Origin: Saccharopolyspora_D taberi
GTDB lineage: Bacteria > Actinomycetota > Actinomycetes > Mycobacteriales > Pseudonocardiaceae
Assembly (NCBI RefSeq): GCF_039534165.1
Contig: NZ_BAAAUX010000029.1
Span: 124,001 to 188,000, forward strand
Length of the DNA: 64,000 bases
Reading direction: 5' to 3'
Position 1 is the stretch's first letter; each line of letters opens with the position of its first letter. Below the pieces are notes generated by a model. That model saw only the letters and a program-made list of their open reading frames with translations. It was not told the DNA's origin and did no database searches. Position numbers and translations under genes: made by a program. Positions 33,930 to 42,139 of the stretch are shown here, piece by piece.

Positions 33930-33972
33930 AACTCCAGGATCGGCTTCGGCGGTCGGGTTCACCTCGGCTGAT

Positions 33973-34025
33973 GGGCCGATGGACCTCGTCCGATAGGCCA
34001 GGACCGACCAGTCCGTTCGGCCAAG
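33973..34025 (-). promoter_or_regulatory. CTGGCC-ATCGG motif cluster before the 38-aa gene
   Basis: On the minus strand, CTTGGCCGAACGGAC, then CCTGGCCTATCGGAC, then TCCATCGGCC lie 44-96 nt upstream of the small gene. Very similar clusters occur before the ABC genes at 38.83 kb and 48.9 kb. Candidate binding site of a NarL-type response regulator. Confidence 0.45.
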
Positions 34026-34052
34026 GCGAAACCCTTGCCGCCAGTCCCCCGC

Positions 34053-34907
34053 CTAGGTCCGCAGACCGTGCCTGTCCAGCCAGGACGCGATGGTCGTGCC
34101 GATCGCCTCGGGCTGGTCCTCCGGGGTGTGGTGTCCGGCGACCACCTCGTGGTGGACGATCTCCAGCCCGGCGATGTTGGCCGCGCACCAATCGATGAGC
34201 TCCGGGCCCAGCATCGTTCCCGGCCCGGGTTCGAAGGTGAGCATCAGCTTCGGCACCTCGGGGCTGGCGGCCAGCCACTCGTCGTAGCGGCTCACCCTGG
34301 CGACCACGTCGGCGGGCTCCCCGCCCAGCGGCATCATGCGCGCCCACCGCAGCAGCGGAAGCCGGCTCTCGCGCGTGGGGTACGGCCTGCGGTAGACGTC
34401 GAGGTCCGCCTCGCTGATCGGACGCGCCACGGTGCCCGGCAGACCGTCGATGAACGCGTCCGCCACCGCTTCACCGATCCCGGGGGTCTTGATCGAGCGG
34501 AACAGTTCCCGGCCGCCTTCGGGGAATTCCTGCCAGGACATGGGTTTCACGATCGCCTCCGTGAACGCGATGCCCCGCACCCGCCCGGGATGGCGGGCGG
34601 CCAGGTCGAAGGCGAGCGCGCCGCCCCAGTCGTGCCCGACCAGGACGACGTCGTCGAGGCCGAGCGCTTCGAACCACGCGTCCAGGTAACGGGAATGATC
34701 GTCGAAGGTGTGGGCGATGTCGGGTTTGCCGGAGTCGCCCATGCCGATCAGGTCCGGCGCCAGCAGCCGGCCTGGGCCGCCGACGGCGGGCAGGACGTTT
34801 CGCCACAGGTGCGACGACGTCGGGTTGCCGTGCAGGAAGACGATCGGCACTCCGGTGCCGGTTTCGCGGTGGGAGATGGTCGAGTCGAGGACGTGCGTGA
34901 CTGGCAT
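34053..34907 (-). CDS. Haloalkane dehalogenase-like hydrolase (284 aa)
   Basis: HLD-II features are all visible. HGNPTSSHLWRN has the halide-binding Asn. GHDWGGALAFD has the nucleophile Asp (about residue 106) and halide-stabilising Trp. FTEAIVKPMSWQEFPE has the catalytic Glu, and GHHTPEDQPEAIG the base His. Cleaves carbon-halogen bonds in family members; natural substrate unknown. ATG 34907. Thirty nt downstream of the NmrA-type gene and probably co-transcribed, under the HxlR regulator's influence. Confidence 0.88.
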   Translation of the reverse strand: MPVTHVLDSTISHRETGTGVPIVFLHGNPTSSHLWRNVLPAVGGPGRLLAPDLIGMGDSGKPDIAHTFDDHSRYLDAWFEALGLDDVVLVGHDWGGALAFDLAARHPGRVRGIAFTEAIVKPMSWQEFPEGGRELFRSIKTPGIGEAVADAFIDGLPGTVARPISEADLDVYRRPYPTRESRLPLLRWARMMPLGGEPADVVARVSRYDEWLAASPEVPKLMLTFEPGPGTMLGPELIDWCAANIAGLEIVHHEVVAGHHTPEDQPEAIGTTIASWLDRHGLRT

Positions 34908-34936
34908 GACCGGCTTTCGGTTGAGGTGGAAGGAAA

Positions 34937-35758
34937 TCAGCGGAAGGCTGCGGCGTTGCGCGCCGCCCACTCGGCGAAGGCCCGGGGCGGGCGGCCCAGA
35001 ACGCGCTCGACGTCGGGGCTCACGCGCTGCTCGGCGGGCGACGGCGTGCCGAGGATGTCGAGGGTGGTTTCGGCGACCGGTTCTGGCATGAACTGCAGGA
35101 GTCCCGCCCGCGCCTCCTCGCGGCCCTGCTCGACGAACTGCACCGGTTCGCCCAGCACGTCGCTGATCACCGCCACCTGCTCGCGCGGCGAGATCCGCGC
35201 CGGGCCGGTCAGCTCGTAGGTGTTGCCGACGTGCCCGGTTCCGCGCAGTGCGGCGGCCGCGACGTCGGCGATGTCGGCCGGATCGACGACCGGCAGCGCG
35301 ACGTCCCCGAACGGCGCGGCGACCATCCGCTGCTCGCGGACCATTCCCGACCACATCAAGGCGTTCGAGCCGAAGCCACCCGGCCGCAGCATCGTCCACT
35401 CCAGACCCGACTGCTTGACGGCGTTCTCCAGTTCCGGCGGGTGCCGTCGAGTCCCGACGCCTTGGGAGGAGAGGAAGACGACCCGGCTGAGCCCAGCGGC
35501 CCGTGCGGTATCGAGGACGCCAGTCACGTCGCCTGCCGACAGATTGCCGGTGACCAGCAGGAACAACGCCTCTGCTCCGTCGAACGCGGGCTTGAGGTTC
35601 GCCGGATCAGCCAGATCGGCCTGCTGGTGTCGCACCTGCGTCGGAAGGTCGCGAGGCCCCGCGCCGCGCGACACCGCCGTGACCTGCTCTCCAGCTGCGG
35701 CCAACGCCTGCACGAGCGGTCGACCGACGTTCCCGGTCGCTCCTGCCACCACGATCAT
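34937..35758 (-). CDS. NmrA-like NAD(P)-binding protein (273 aa)
   Basis: Atypical SDR with GATGNVGRPLVQAL nucleotide loop and no Tyr-Lys catalytic pair; PGGFGSNALMW and the C-terminal EWAARNAAAF are typical of the NmrA/quinone reductase 2-like group. ATG 35758 has GGGAG five nt upstream; GTG 35764 is less well spaced. Divergent from the HxlR regulator, a very common pair in actinobacteria, where the HxlR protein controls a redox gene. Confidence 0.9.
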   Translation of the reverse strand: MIVVAGATGNVGRPLVQALAAAGEQVTAVSRGAGPRDLPTQVRHQQADLADPANLKPAFDGAEALFLLVTGNLSAGDVTGVLDTARAAGLSRVVFLSSQGVGTRRHPPELENAVKQSGLEWTMLRPGGFGSNALMWSGMVREQRMVAAPFGDVALPVVDPADIADVAAAALRGTGHVGNTYELTGPARISPREQVAVISDVLGEPVQFVEQGREEARAGLLQFMPEPVAETTLDILGTPSPAEQRVSPDVERVLGRPPRAFAEWAARNAAAFR

Positions 35759-35810
35759 GATCACTCCCGTTCCGAGTTCCTAACGACTCGGAGGAAGCTA
35801 CCTTCGTGGA

Positions 35811-35825
35811 TATAGTAGGTACCTA
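35811..35825. promoter_or_regulatory. TAGGTACCTA palindrome between nmrA-like and hxlR genes
   Basis: Perfect 10-bp palindrome at 35816-35825, overlapping a TATAGT -10-like hexamer at 35811-35816, within the 96-nt divergent gap. Probable HxlR operator. Confidence 0.55.
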
Positions 35826-35854
35826 GAGGAAAGTATTGGAAACAGGGGCGTTTT

Positions 35855-36232
35855 ATGGCTGAAAACACAGCGGGCAGCACGGTTCGCGACCCGGAGCAAG
35901 CGTGCCCGATCGCCCCGGTGGTCGACATCGTCTTCAGCCGCTGGACCACGCCGATCCTCTGGGCGCTGCACGAGTTCGGGCGGCAGCGGTTCGTGGAACT
36001 GGAACGCAGGATCACCTCGATCACGCCCAAAGTGCTGACGCAGCGCCTCCGGCAACTGGAACGCGACGGGCTCGTGGTGCGCACCTATCACGCCGAGGTT
36101 CCGCCGCGGGTGGAGTACGAGATCAGCGAGCTGGGGCGGAGCCTCGCACCGCTGTTCGCGACGCTCGCCGAGTGGGCGAGCGACAACCTGAGCAAGGTCG
36201 ATCAGGCTCGGCGGGACTACGACGCCGGGTGA
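35855..36232 (+). CDS. HxlR-family transcriptional regulator (125 aa)
   Basis: Winged helix of the HxlR/YodB class: CPIAPVVDIVFSRWTTPILWALHEFGRQRFVELERRI carries the N-terminal Cys and W-T-P-I-L helix; TPKVLTQRLRQLERDGLV is the recognition helix. YodB-type members sense quinones or diamide through that Cys. Likely regulates the divergent NmrA-like gene and dehalogenase. Confidence 0.94.
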   Translation: MAENTAGSTVRDPEQACPIAPVVDIVFSRWTTPILWALHEFGRQRFVELERRITSITPKVLTQRLRQLERDGLVVRTYHAEVPPRVEYEISELGRSLAPLFATLAEWASDNLSKVDQARRDYDAG

Positions 36233-36352
36233 GCCGCGGGAAGGGTGCAGCTCCGACGCCGGCTGATCGGATGAGCTGCCGGGTACGGCAGCCGCATGGG
36301 GAGCCGGAAGCGACGCCGGGTCTGGCGTGTGGAGTGTCCGGCGGAGCGTCGC

Positions 36353-37012
36353 CTACTCGTCCATGAGGCCGCTGCGCCAAGCCCAAGCCGCGGTCTCCAC
36401 CCGGTTGCGAGCGTTGATCTTGGACTGGGCCGCGGCCAGGTGGGTCTTCACCGTCGACAGGGACATGAACAGCTCCTGGCCGATCTCGGTGTTGGTCAGC
36501 CCCTTCGCGGTCGCGCGGACCACGTCGAGCTCGCGTTCGGTCAGTCCTTCCTTCGGCTGCGCGACCTTCGGGCGGACCTTCTCCTTCGGCTGCGAGAAGT
36601 GCTTGAGCAGCCGGACGGTGATCTGCGGCGAGACCAGCGCGTCGCCGCGGACCGCGGCGTGGATCGCCTCGATCAGCAGGGCTGGACCCGCGTCCTTGAG
36701 CAGGAACCCGCTCGCGCCGTAGGCCAGCGCCTGCTCGACGTACTCGTCCAGGTCGAAGGTGGTCACCACGACCACCTTGATCGGATCGGTCACGTCGGGG
36801 CCCGCCAGCTGCTTGGTCGCCTCCAGTCCGGTGATGCCGGGCATCCGGATGTCCATCAGGCAGACGTCCGGTCGCTTCTCGCGGGCCTCCCGGACCGCGT
36901 CGATCCCGTTGGCGACATCGGCGACCACCTCGATGCCGTCCTGCGACTCCAGGATCATCCGGAAACCGGCCCGCACCATCTCCTGATCGTCGGCGATCAG
37001 CACCCGGATCAT
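36353..37012 (-). CDS. NarL/LuxR-type response regulator (219 aa)
   Basis: Receiver domain (IADDQEM acidic pair; phospho-acceptor Asp in CLMDIRMPG at about 54; Lys in LLKDAG) and C-terminal LuxR helix-turn-helix (LTERELDVVRATAKGLTNTEIGQELFMSLSTVKTHL). ATG 37012 overlaps the stop of the sensor kinase (ATGA). Probably controls the divergent ABC transporter. Confidence 0.96.
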   Translation of the reverse strand: MIRVLIADDQEMVRAGFRMILESQDGIEVVADVANGIDAVREAREKRPDVCLMDIRMPGITGLEATKQLAGPDVTDPIKVVVVTTFDLDEYVEQALAYGASGFLLKDAGPALLIEAIHAAVRGDALVSPQITVRLLKHFSQPKEKVRPKVAQPKEGLTERELDVVRATAKGLTNTEIGQELFMSLSTVKTHLAAAQSKINARNRVETAAWAWRSGLMDE

Positions 37013-38793
37013 CGAGAGTCCTCCTGCTCGTTCTGCTCACCAAGCGGCAACCACGCTTCGACCCGCCAGCCGACGTGGTCACCTGGGCCGGCGTTGAACC
37101 GGCCACCGAGCAGCTCCACCCGCTCGCGCATGCCCACCAAACCGTATCCGCCCGATCCGCCGACCGGACGAGCATGGCTGCCCGAGCCGTCGTCGGTGAC
37201 CCTGGTGCGCAGGTGGGTGCGCGAGACGTCGACGTCGATCTCGATCTGGGACACGTCGAAGGCGTGCTTGCGGGAGTTGGTCAGCGACTCCTGCACCACC
37301 CGCAGCGCCGATCTCGCCACCTCCTGCGGGATCTGCCTGCCGATGTCGACCCGCAGGTTGATGTTGGGGGCGGCCTCGGTGTCGGCGCCATGGCGGCGCG
37401 CACCCTCGATCAGGGCGGCGAGGTCGGCCTCGAGGTTGGTGGTCGCCTGCTCGGTGGCTTTCGACGCTCCTGCCGGCTCGGCGCCGCGCATGCTCGCGAC
37501 CAGCCGCCGCATCGCGGTCAGCGCCTCGGTGCCGCTGTCGGCGATGCGGGCGAGCGCGTCCGTCGCGGCCTGCGGGTTCTTCTCCGCGACCATCTGCGCC
37601 GCCTGCGCCTGCACCACGATCCCGGTGACGTGGTGCGCGACGACGTCGTGCAGCTCGCGGGCCAGCGCCATCCGCTCCGCCTGCTGGGCACTGCTGACCG
37701 CCGTCTCCACCGTCCTGGCCCGCTCGTTGTCCCTGGCCCGGAAGTAGACGCCGGTGCCCACCGCGAGGACCAGGAGCAGACCGCCCATGAACAGGAAGGT
37801 CAGCGCGTCGCTCGGCCAGTCGTAGTTCTCGTCCCCCGGCGTGACGGTCATCGCGAACAGCGCCGACACGACGAGCGCCGCTCCGCTCCACACCGCCTTG
37901 CGCGGTGGCGCGTACCGGGTCGAGAAGGCGAGCAGGATCATCCCGGCGGCGATCACGGTCGGCCGGATCGGTCCGAGCAGGAGGGTGTCCGACTGGGCGC
38001 CGATCAGCCGCATGGTCACAGCCATCAGCGCCACCGCGGCGGCCCCGAGCATCGGTGCCTCGACCGGTCGCGTTGGGGCGAGCACCGCGAGCACGGACAG
38101 CACGCCCCCGCCGAGCAGGACGACCACCGCCGGGAGGACCGCGCCCATGCTGATCAGGTCCAGGAACAGGAACACGAACAGGACCGCGATCACCGGCCAC
38201 TGCCTGCGGACGAGCGCCTGGAGCGGGGTGTCGTCGGACCGCGGCTGGGTGCCCCGCAGGTACAGGCCGGTGCCGATGGCCAGCACCAGTTCGAGGAACC
38301 CCGCACCTATCGCGCGGGAGATCTCCTCCGGGGCGATCACGAGCGAGGAACCGGTGCGCAGGTGGATCGAGCCCAGGCAGGACAGCACCAGCAGGGCCGT
38401 CACCGGGATCGCGTAGCGCTTGCGGGTCCGCCAGAACGCCGTGAGCACCAACGCGACACCCGCGATGTTCTCGGTCAGCAGGATCGCGGCGAGCCCGAAC
38501 GAGTACGGGTCGAAGTGGATCAGGTGGATCAGCGCGCTGTTGGCCGCCAGCACGAAGGCACCCGCGAACCCGCACAGCACCGGCCACCGCCGGGCGAGCA
38601 GCGCGAGCACGGCCATCACCACGAGACCGGGGTAGACGAGCAGGGAACGGGCACCGCTGTCGACGAGCAGCAGCAGCTCGCCGAGCAGGACCGTGCCCAG
38701 CGCAGCCGCGAAGATCCACTGCTCGCGCAGCAAGGTGCGCAGCCGCCGGACGATGCCCGGGGCTGACGACGGGGTCTTCGCGGAAATGCTCAC
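37009..38793 (-). CDS. Sensor histidine kinase with large membrane domain (594 aa)
   Basis: Residues 1-345 hold about ten hydrophobic helices. HisKA_3 dimerisation follows with phospho-acceptor His in ARELHDVVAHHVTGI (about residue 381), and a HATPase with GGSGGYGLVGMRERVELLGG. Kinases of this shape usually detect cell-envelope stress or peptide antibiotics with an adjacent ABC transporter. GTG 38793. Divergent from the ABC genes over 189 nt. Confidence 0.95.
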   Translation of the reverse strand: MSISAKTPSSAPGIVRRLRTLLREQWIFAAALGTVLLGELLLLVDSGARSLLVYPGLVVMAVLALLARRWPVLCGFAGAFVLAANSALIHLIHFDPYSFGLAAILLTENIAGVALVLTAFWRTRKRYAIPVTALLVLSCLGSIHLRTGSSLVIAPEEISRAIGAGFLELVLAIGTGLYLRGTQPRSDDTPLQALVRRQWPVIAVLFVFLFLDLISMGAVLPAVVVLLGGGVLSVLAVLAPTRPVEAPMLGAAAVALMAVTMRLIGAQSDTLLLGPIRPTVIAAGMILLAFSTRYAPPRKAVWSGAALVVSALFAMTVTPGDENYDWPSDALTFLFMGGLLLVLAVGTGVYFRARDNERARTVETAVSSAQQAERMALARELHDVVAHHVTGIVVQAQAAQMVAEKNPQAATDALARIADSGTEALTAMRRLVASMRGAEPAGASKATEQATTNLEADLAALIEGARRHGADTEAAPNINLRVDIGRQIPQEVARSALRVVQESLTNSRKHAFDVSQIEIDVDVSRTHLRTRVTDDGSGSHARPVGGSGGYGLVGMRERVELLGGRFNAGPGDHVGWRVEAWLPLGEQNEQEDSR

Positions 38794-38828
38794 CCCGAAA
38801 CCGTATCGAGGCCGAACTCCGAGCGCCC

Positions 38829-38872
38829 TTGGCCGATAGGTCCGAAATCCCTGGCCGATCGGCCGATCGCCG
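38829..38872. promoter_or_regulatory. TTGGCCGATAGG ... CTGGCCGATCGG motif pair
   Basis: TTGGCCGATAGGTCC and CTGGCCGATCGGCCGATCG are 22 bp apart in the divergent region between kinase and ABC genes. The second includes the palindrome CGATCGGCCGATCG. Likely the response regulator's own binding site; related copies at 33.97 and 48.9 kb. Confidence 0.5.
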
Positions 38873-38982
38873 CGTCGCTGCTCCCGGCCCGCCGGACGAG
38901 CCGGAACACCCCCTCCTCGCCCGATCCTGGGTACCGATCCTCCCGGCAGCGGGCCGGGACGAGCGGAGACGGGAGAAGGACA

Positions 38983-39678
38983 GTGTCAGTTCCGGTACCG
39001 GGAAATCCGATGCTGGTGGGGCGGGGGCTGGTCAAGCGCTACGGCGAGCACCACGCGCTGGCGGGCGTGGACATCGCGATCACCCCCGGCGAGGTGCTGG
39101 CGATCGTCGGCCCGTCCGGTTCGGGCAAGACGACGCTGCTGCACGTGCTGGCCGGCATTCTGCGCCCCGACGACGGCGAGGTGGTGCTGGACGGCCACCG
39201 CATCGACCGCCTGGGCGAGGCCAAGCGCAGCGAACTGCGGCGTCGCGACTTCGGGTTCGTGTTCCAGAACGGCATGCTCGTCGGCGAGCTGACCGCGGAG
39301 GAGAATACCGCGCTGCCGTTGCTGCTCGCGGGCGCGAACCGCGCGCAGGCGATGGCCGGGGCGCGGGAGTGGCTCGGCAGGCTCGGCCTCGCGGGCATGG
39401 AGACCCGCAGGCCCGGCGAGCTCTCCGGCGGTCAGGCGCAACGGGTCGCGATCGCGCGGGCGCTGGCCCACCAGCCGAAGGTGATCTTCGCCGACGAACC
39501 GACCGGCGCCCTCGACAGCCGCACCGGCGCCGAGACCATGCACGCGCTGCTCACGGCCGCCGCCGACAACCGTGCCGCGGTGGTCATAGTGACCCACGAC
39601 CGCGAGCTGGCCGCCCGCGCCGGGCGCGTGGTGGAGATCCGCGACGGCCGGATCGCACCAGGGGTGGTCGCGGCATGA
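38983..39678 (+). CDS. ABC transporter ATPase, LolD/MacB type (231 aa)
   Basis: Walker A GPSGSGKTT, signature LSGGQAQRVAIARAL, Walker B VIFADEPTGALD, switch VTHD. The form paired with FtsX permeases (MacB, BceA). GTG 38983 (VSVPVPGNPML). ATGA overlap with the permease gene. Confidence 0.95.
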   Translation: MSVPVPGNPMLVGRGLVKRYGEHHALAGVDIAITPGEVLAIVGPSGSGKTTLLHVLAGILRPDDGEVVLDGHRIDRLGEAKRSELRRRDFGFVFQNGMLVGELTAEENTALPLLLAGANRAQAMAGAREWLGRLGLAGMETRRPGELSGGQAQRVAIARALAHQPKVIFADEPTGALDSRTGAETMHALLTAAADNRAAVVIVTHDRELAARAGRVVEIRDGRIAPGVVAA

Positions 39679-41885
39679 ACCCGGTGCAGCTGGCCGTCCG
39701 AGTCCTGCGCGGGGATCCGCGCACGCGGGTCTCGGCGGTGCTGACCGCCCTCGGCATCGCGGTCGGCACGGCGCTGGTCGTGCTGCTGTCGACGCTGCCG
39801 AACGCGGCGGACGCACGGACCGAGCGGTCCTCGTGGCAGTACGCCGACCGGACCGGCGCGGCAGGCACGTCGGTGTCCACATCGGACTTCGTGCGCGGCG
39901 AGCAGATCACCCGCGTCGACGTCGCGGGCAACCCGGACGCCCCTGGCGCACCCCGCTTCCCAGCGCCGGGCCAGGTCCTGCTCTCGCCGCGGCTGGCCGA
40001 GCTGAGCGGTCAGCTGCCGCCCGGCGACCTCGCCGAGCGGTTCCCGGGGCAGGTGGTCGGCACGATCACCGACGACTACCTGCGCTATCCGGAGCAGCTG
40101 GTCGCCGTCGTCGGGCATCAACCGGGCGCGTTGGACGCCGTGGAGGGCGGATCGGCCGCTTATCAGGCGGCGGAACAGGACTTCCTGCTCAAGTTCCTGG
40201 CCTGGGTGGGGCTCGTGCTGCTCGCGGTGCCGAGCCTGGTGCTGGTCGCCTCCGCGTCGCGGCTGACCGCCGCCCGCCGGGAGCGCAGGCTCGCCGCGCT
40301 GCGGCTTGCGGGCGCCACTCCCGGCCAGGTCGTGGGCGCGGTCGCGGCCGAGACCGCGTTCGCCGCGGTCGCGGGCGCCGCGCTGGGACTGCTGCTGGGC
40401 TGGCCGCTGCGGCTGCTGGTGATACACGTGCCGTGGGGCGGCGGGACCTGGCTGGCCGCGGACTTCACCCCGTCGCTGGCGACGGTGGCCGGGGTCGGCC
40501 TCGGGGTTCCGGTGCTGGTCGTCGCGGCGGCCGTACTGGGGCTGCGGCGGGTGGTCCGCGCGCCGGTCGGCGCCGCGATGGCGCACCGCAAGAAGGCGCC
40601 AAAGGCCTGGCGGCTGCTCGCGATCGTCGCCGCGGGGGCGTTCTTCCTGTTCGGCCTGGCGACCGCGAAGGACGGTGGCAACCTCGTCGTGCTGATGGCG
40701 TCGCTGGCCGGAGTCGTGCTCTCGGCGTCTGTCGTAGGACCGTGGCTGACGGCCTCGCTGGGGACCCTGTTCTCGACGCTGTGGCGGCGGCCTTCGACGC
40801 TGCTCGCGGGCCGGCGATTACGCGACGACCCGAAGGCCGCCTACCGCTCGGCGTCCGGCGTGGTGCTGGCCGTCTTCGTCGGGTCGATGGCGCTGACCTT
40901 GCTGCCGGGGTTCGAGTCGCAGTCCGGCGGTGGCCGGTCGTTCCAGGATTCCGTGCTGTACGTGGACGTTCCGTCGGCGCAGGCGCAGCAGCAGCGGCAG
41001 CGGATCACCGACCAGCTGGCGCGCAGCGGAGCGTCGGCGGTCGTGGCGTCGGCGACGCGGGTGACCGTGCGGACTCCGGAGAACTCGCACAGCGCACTGG
41101 TGATCAGCTGTCCCGAAGCGGCGCAGGTGAGCCGGATGGCGGTCGGCTCGTGCGCCGGTCCGCCCAGCGTGCGGGCCGATCCGTCGCTTGAGCTCTCGAC
41201 CGCGGGGATGACCGTGGTCCCCACCGGCGGATATGGAGTTTCCGCTGATGTGCCGGGAGTTCCGGTGCCCGCGGGCGCTCCGGTGCGGCCGTTCGGCGGT
41301 CAGGATCCGGACCTCGTCGACTCGGTGATCGTCGATCCCGCGCTGGTGCCGGACGTGCTCGGCAGCGGGGAGACGACGTTGGCGGTCGCGCCCGCGAGCG
41401 ACGCCGACCGCGAGCGGGTGCGGACCGCGATGACGGTCGCCGCGCCTGGGGCGGAGATCAACAGCCGGGAGCTGGTGCTGGGCGAGCAGCGGACGATGCT
41501 GTCGGACCTGCGGCGGGTCACCGCGATCGGCCTGGTCATCGCGTCCGTGCTGGCCGGGTGCAGCGCGGCGATCACCGCCGCGTCCTCGGTTGTGGACCGC
41601 CGCCGCACGTTCGGGGCGCTGATCGCCGCTGGGACGCCGTTGCGGGTGCTGGCTCGGGCGTTGCGGACCGAGGCCGCGCTCCCCGCGCTGGTGGCCACCA
41701 TCGGCGCAGGTGCGGGCGGTGTCGCGGTCGGATTCGGGATGTTGAGCCTGTTCGACATCGAAGGCGCGATCAGCCCGTGGGTGTTCGCCCCGGTCGCGCT
41801 GGGGGTGCTGGTCGCGGTGCTCGCGACGTCGGCGAGCGGGCCGATGCTGCGCCGGGTCAGCGCCGAGCCCTTCGCCGAGGAGTGA
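39675..41885 (+). CDS. FtsX-like ABC permease (736 aa)
   Basis: An N-terminal helix, a large extracytoplasmic loop (about 40-175), three helices (VGLVLLAVPSLVLVASASRLTAARRERRLAALRLAGATPGQVV is the FtsX core), a second extracytoplasmic domain, and a second FtsX core of three helices at the C terminus. Duplicated-FtsX layout like macrolide or lantibiotic-resistance mechanotransmission permeases. Works with the ATPase at 38983; probably under the divergent two-component system. Exports or dislodges an unknown compound from the envelope. Confidence 0.92.
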   Translation: MNPVQLAVRVLRGDPRTRVSAVLTALGIAVGTALVVLLSTLPNAADARTERSSWQYADRTGAAGTSVSTSDFVRGEQITRVDVAGNPDAPGAPRFPAPGQVLLSPRLAELSGQLPPGDLAERFPGQVVGTITDDYLRYPEQLVAVVGHQPGALDAVEGGSAAYQAAEQDFLLKFLAWVGLVLLAVPSLVLVASASRLTAARRERRLAALRLAGATPGQVVGAVAAETAFAAVAGAALGLLLGWPLRLLVIHVPWGGGTWLAADFTPSLATVAGVGLGVPVLVVAAAVLGLRRVVRAPVGAAMAHRKKAPKAWRLLAIVAAGAFFLFGLATAKDGGNLVVLMASLAGVVLSASVVGPWLTASLGTLFSTLWRRPSTLLAGRRLRDDPKAAYRSASGVVLAVFVGSMALTLLPGFESQSGGGRSFQDSVLYVDVPSAQAQQQRQRITDQLARSGASAVVASATRVTVRTPENSHSALVISCPEAAQVSRMAVGSCAGPPSVRADPSLELSTAGMTVVPTGGYGVSADVPGVPVPAGAPVRPFGGQDPDLVDSVIVDPALVPDVLGSGETTLAVAPASDADRERVRTAMTVAAPGAEINSRELVLGEQRTMLSDLRRVTAIGLVIASVLAGCSAAITAASSVVDRRRTFGALIAAGTPLRVLARALRTEAALPALVATIGAGAGGVAVGFGMLSLFDIEGAISPWVFAPVALGVLVAVLATSASGPMLRRVSAEPFAEE

Positions 41886-41911
41886 GCTCGTACCTCCGGC
41901 TCGCGAGGACC

Positions 41912-41944
41912 GGCCATGTGGCCAGCGCCGATGGCCACATGGCC
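41912..41944. promoter_or_regulatory. 13-bp perfect inverted repeat GGCCATGTGGCCA
   Basis: Arms 41912-41924 and 41932-41944, 7-nt spacer, 27 nt after the permease stop and 69 nt before a 38-aa ORF. It could terminate the ABC operon or be an operator for the small gene. Each arm is itself a dyad (GGCC...GGCC), which favours protein binding. Confidence 0.5.
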
Positions 41945-42012
41945 GATCCGCCACCGGCCCCGCGGCAGCGATTCTGGAAGCACAACGGAGAACACCAGGG
42001 AAGGTGGACAAG

Positions 42013-42129
42013 ATGATCACGACAGTGCTGACCGCGTTCGGAACGGTGGCGGCGATCGGCGTCCTGCTGATGATGGCGGCGAGCTCGATCCTGCCGGAGC
42101 TCTCGGACACGTTCGGATCGCGGCGCTGA
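42013..42129 (+). CDS. Small single-span membrane protein (38 aa)
   Basis: ATG 42013 follows GGGAAGGTGGACAAG. MITTVLTAFGTVAAIGVLLM begins one hydrophobic helix to about residue 26, then a polar tail ending SRR. Unrelated in sequence to the 38-aa protein at 33813, but identical in length and similar in layout. Convergent with the nitric oxide synthase gene (10-nt gap). Unknown function. Confidence 0.5.
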   Translation: MITTVLTAFGTVAAIGVLLMMAASSILPELSDTFGSRR

Positions 42130-42139
42130 GCCCGATGCG

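Noticed and set aside
34053..35399. 448-aa hydrolase with long N-terminal extension
   Set aside because: The extension is out-of-frame sequence of the NmrA-like gene; ATG 34907 begins at the normal dehalogenase N terminus.
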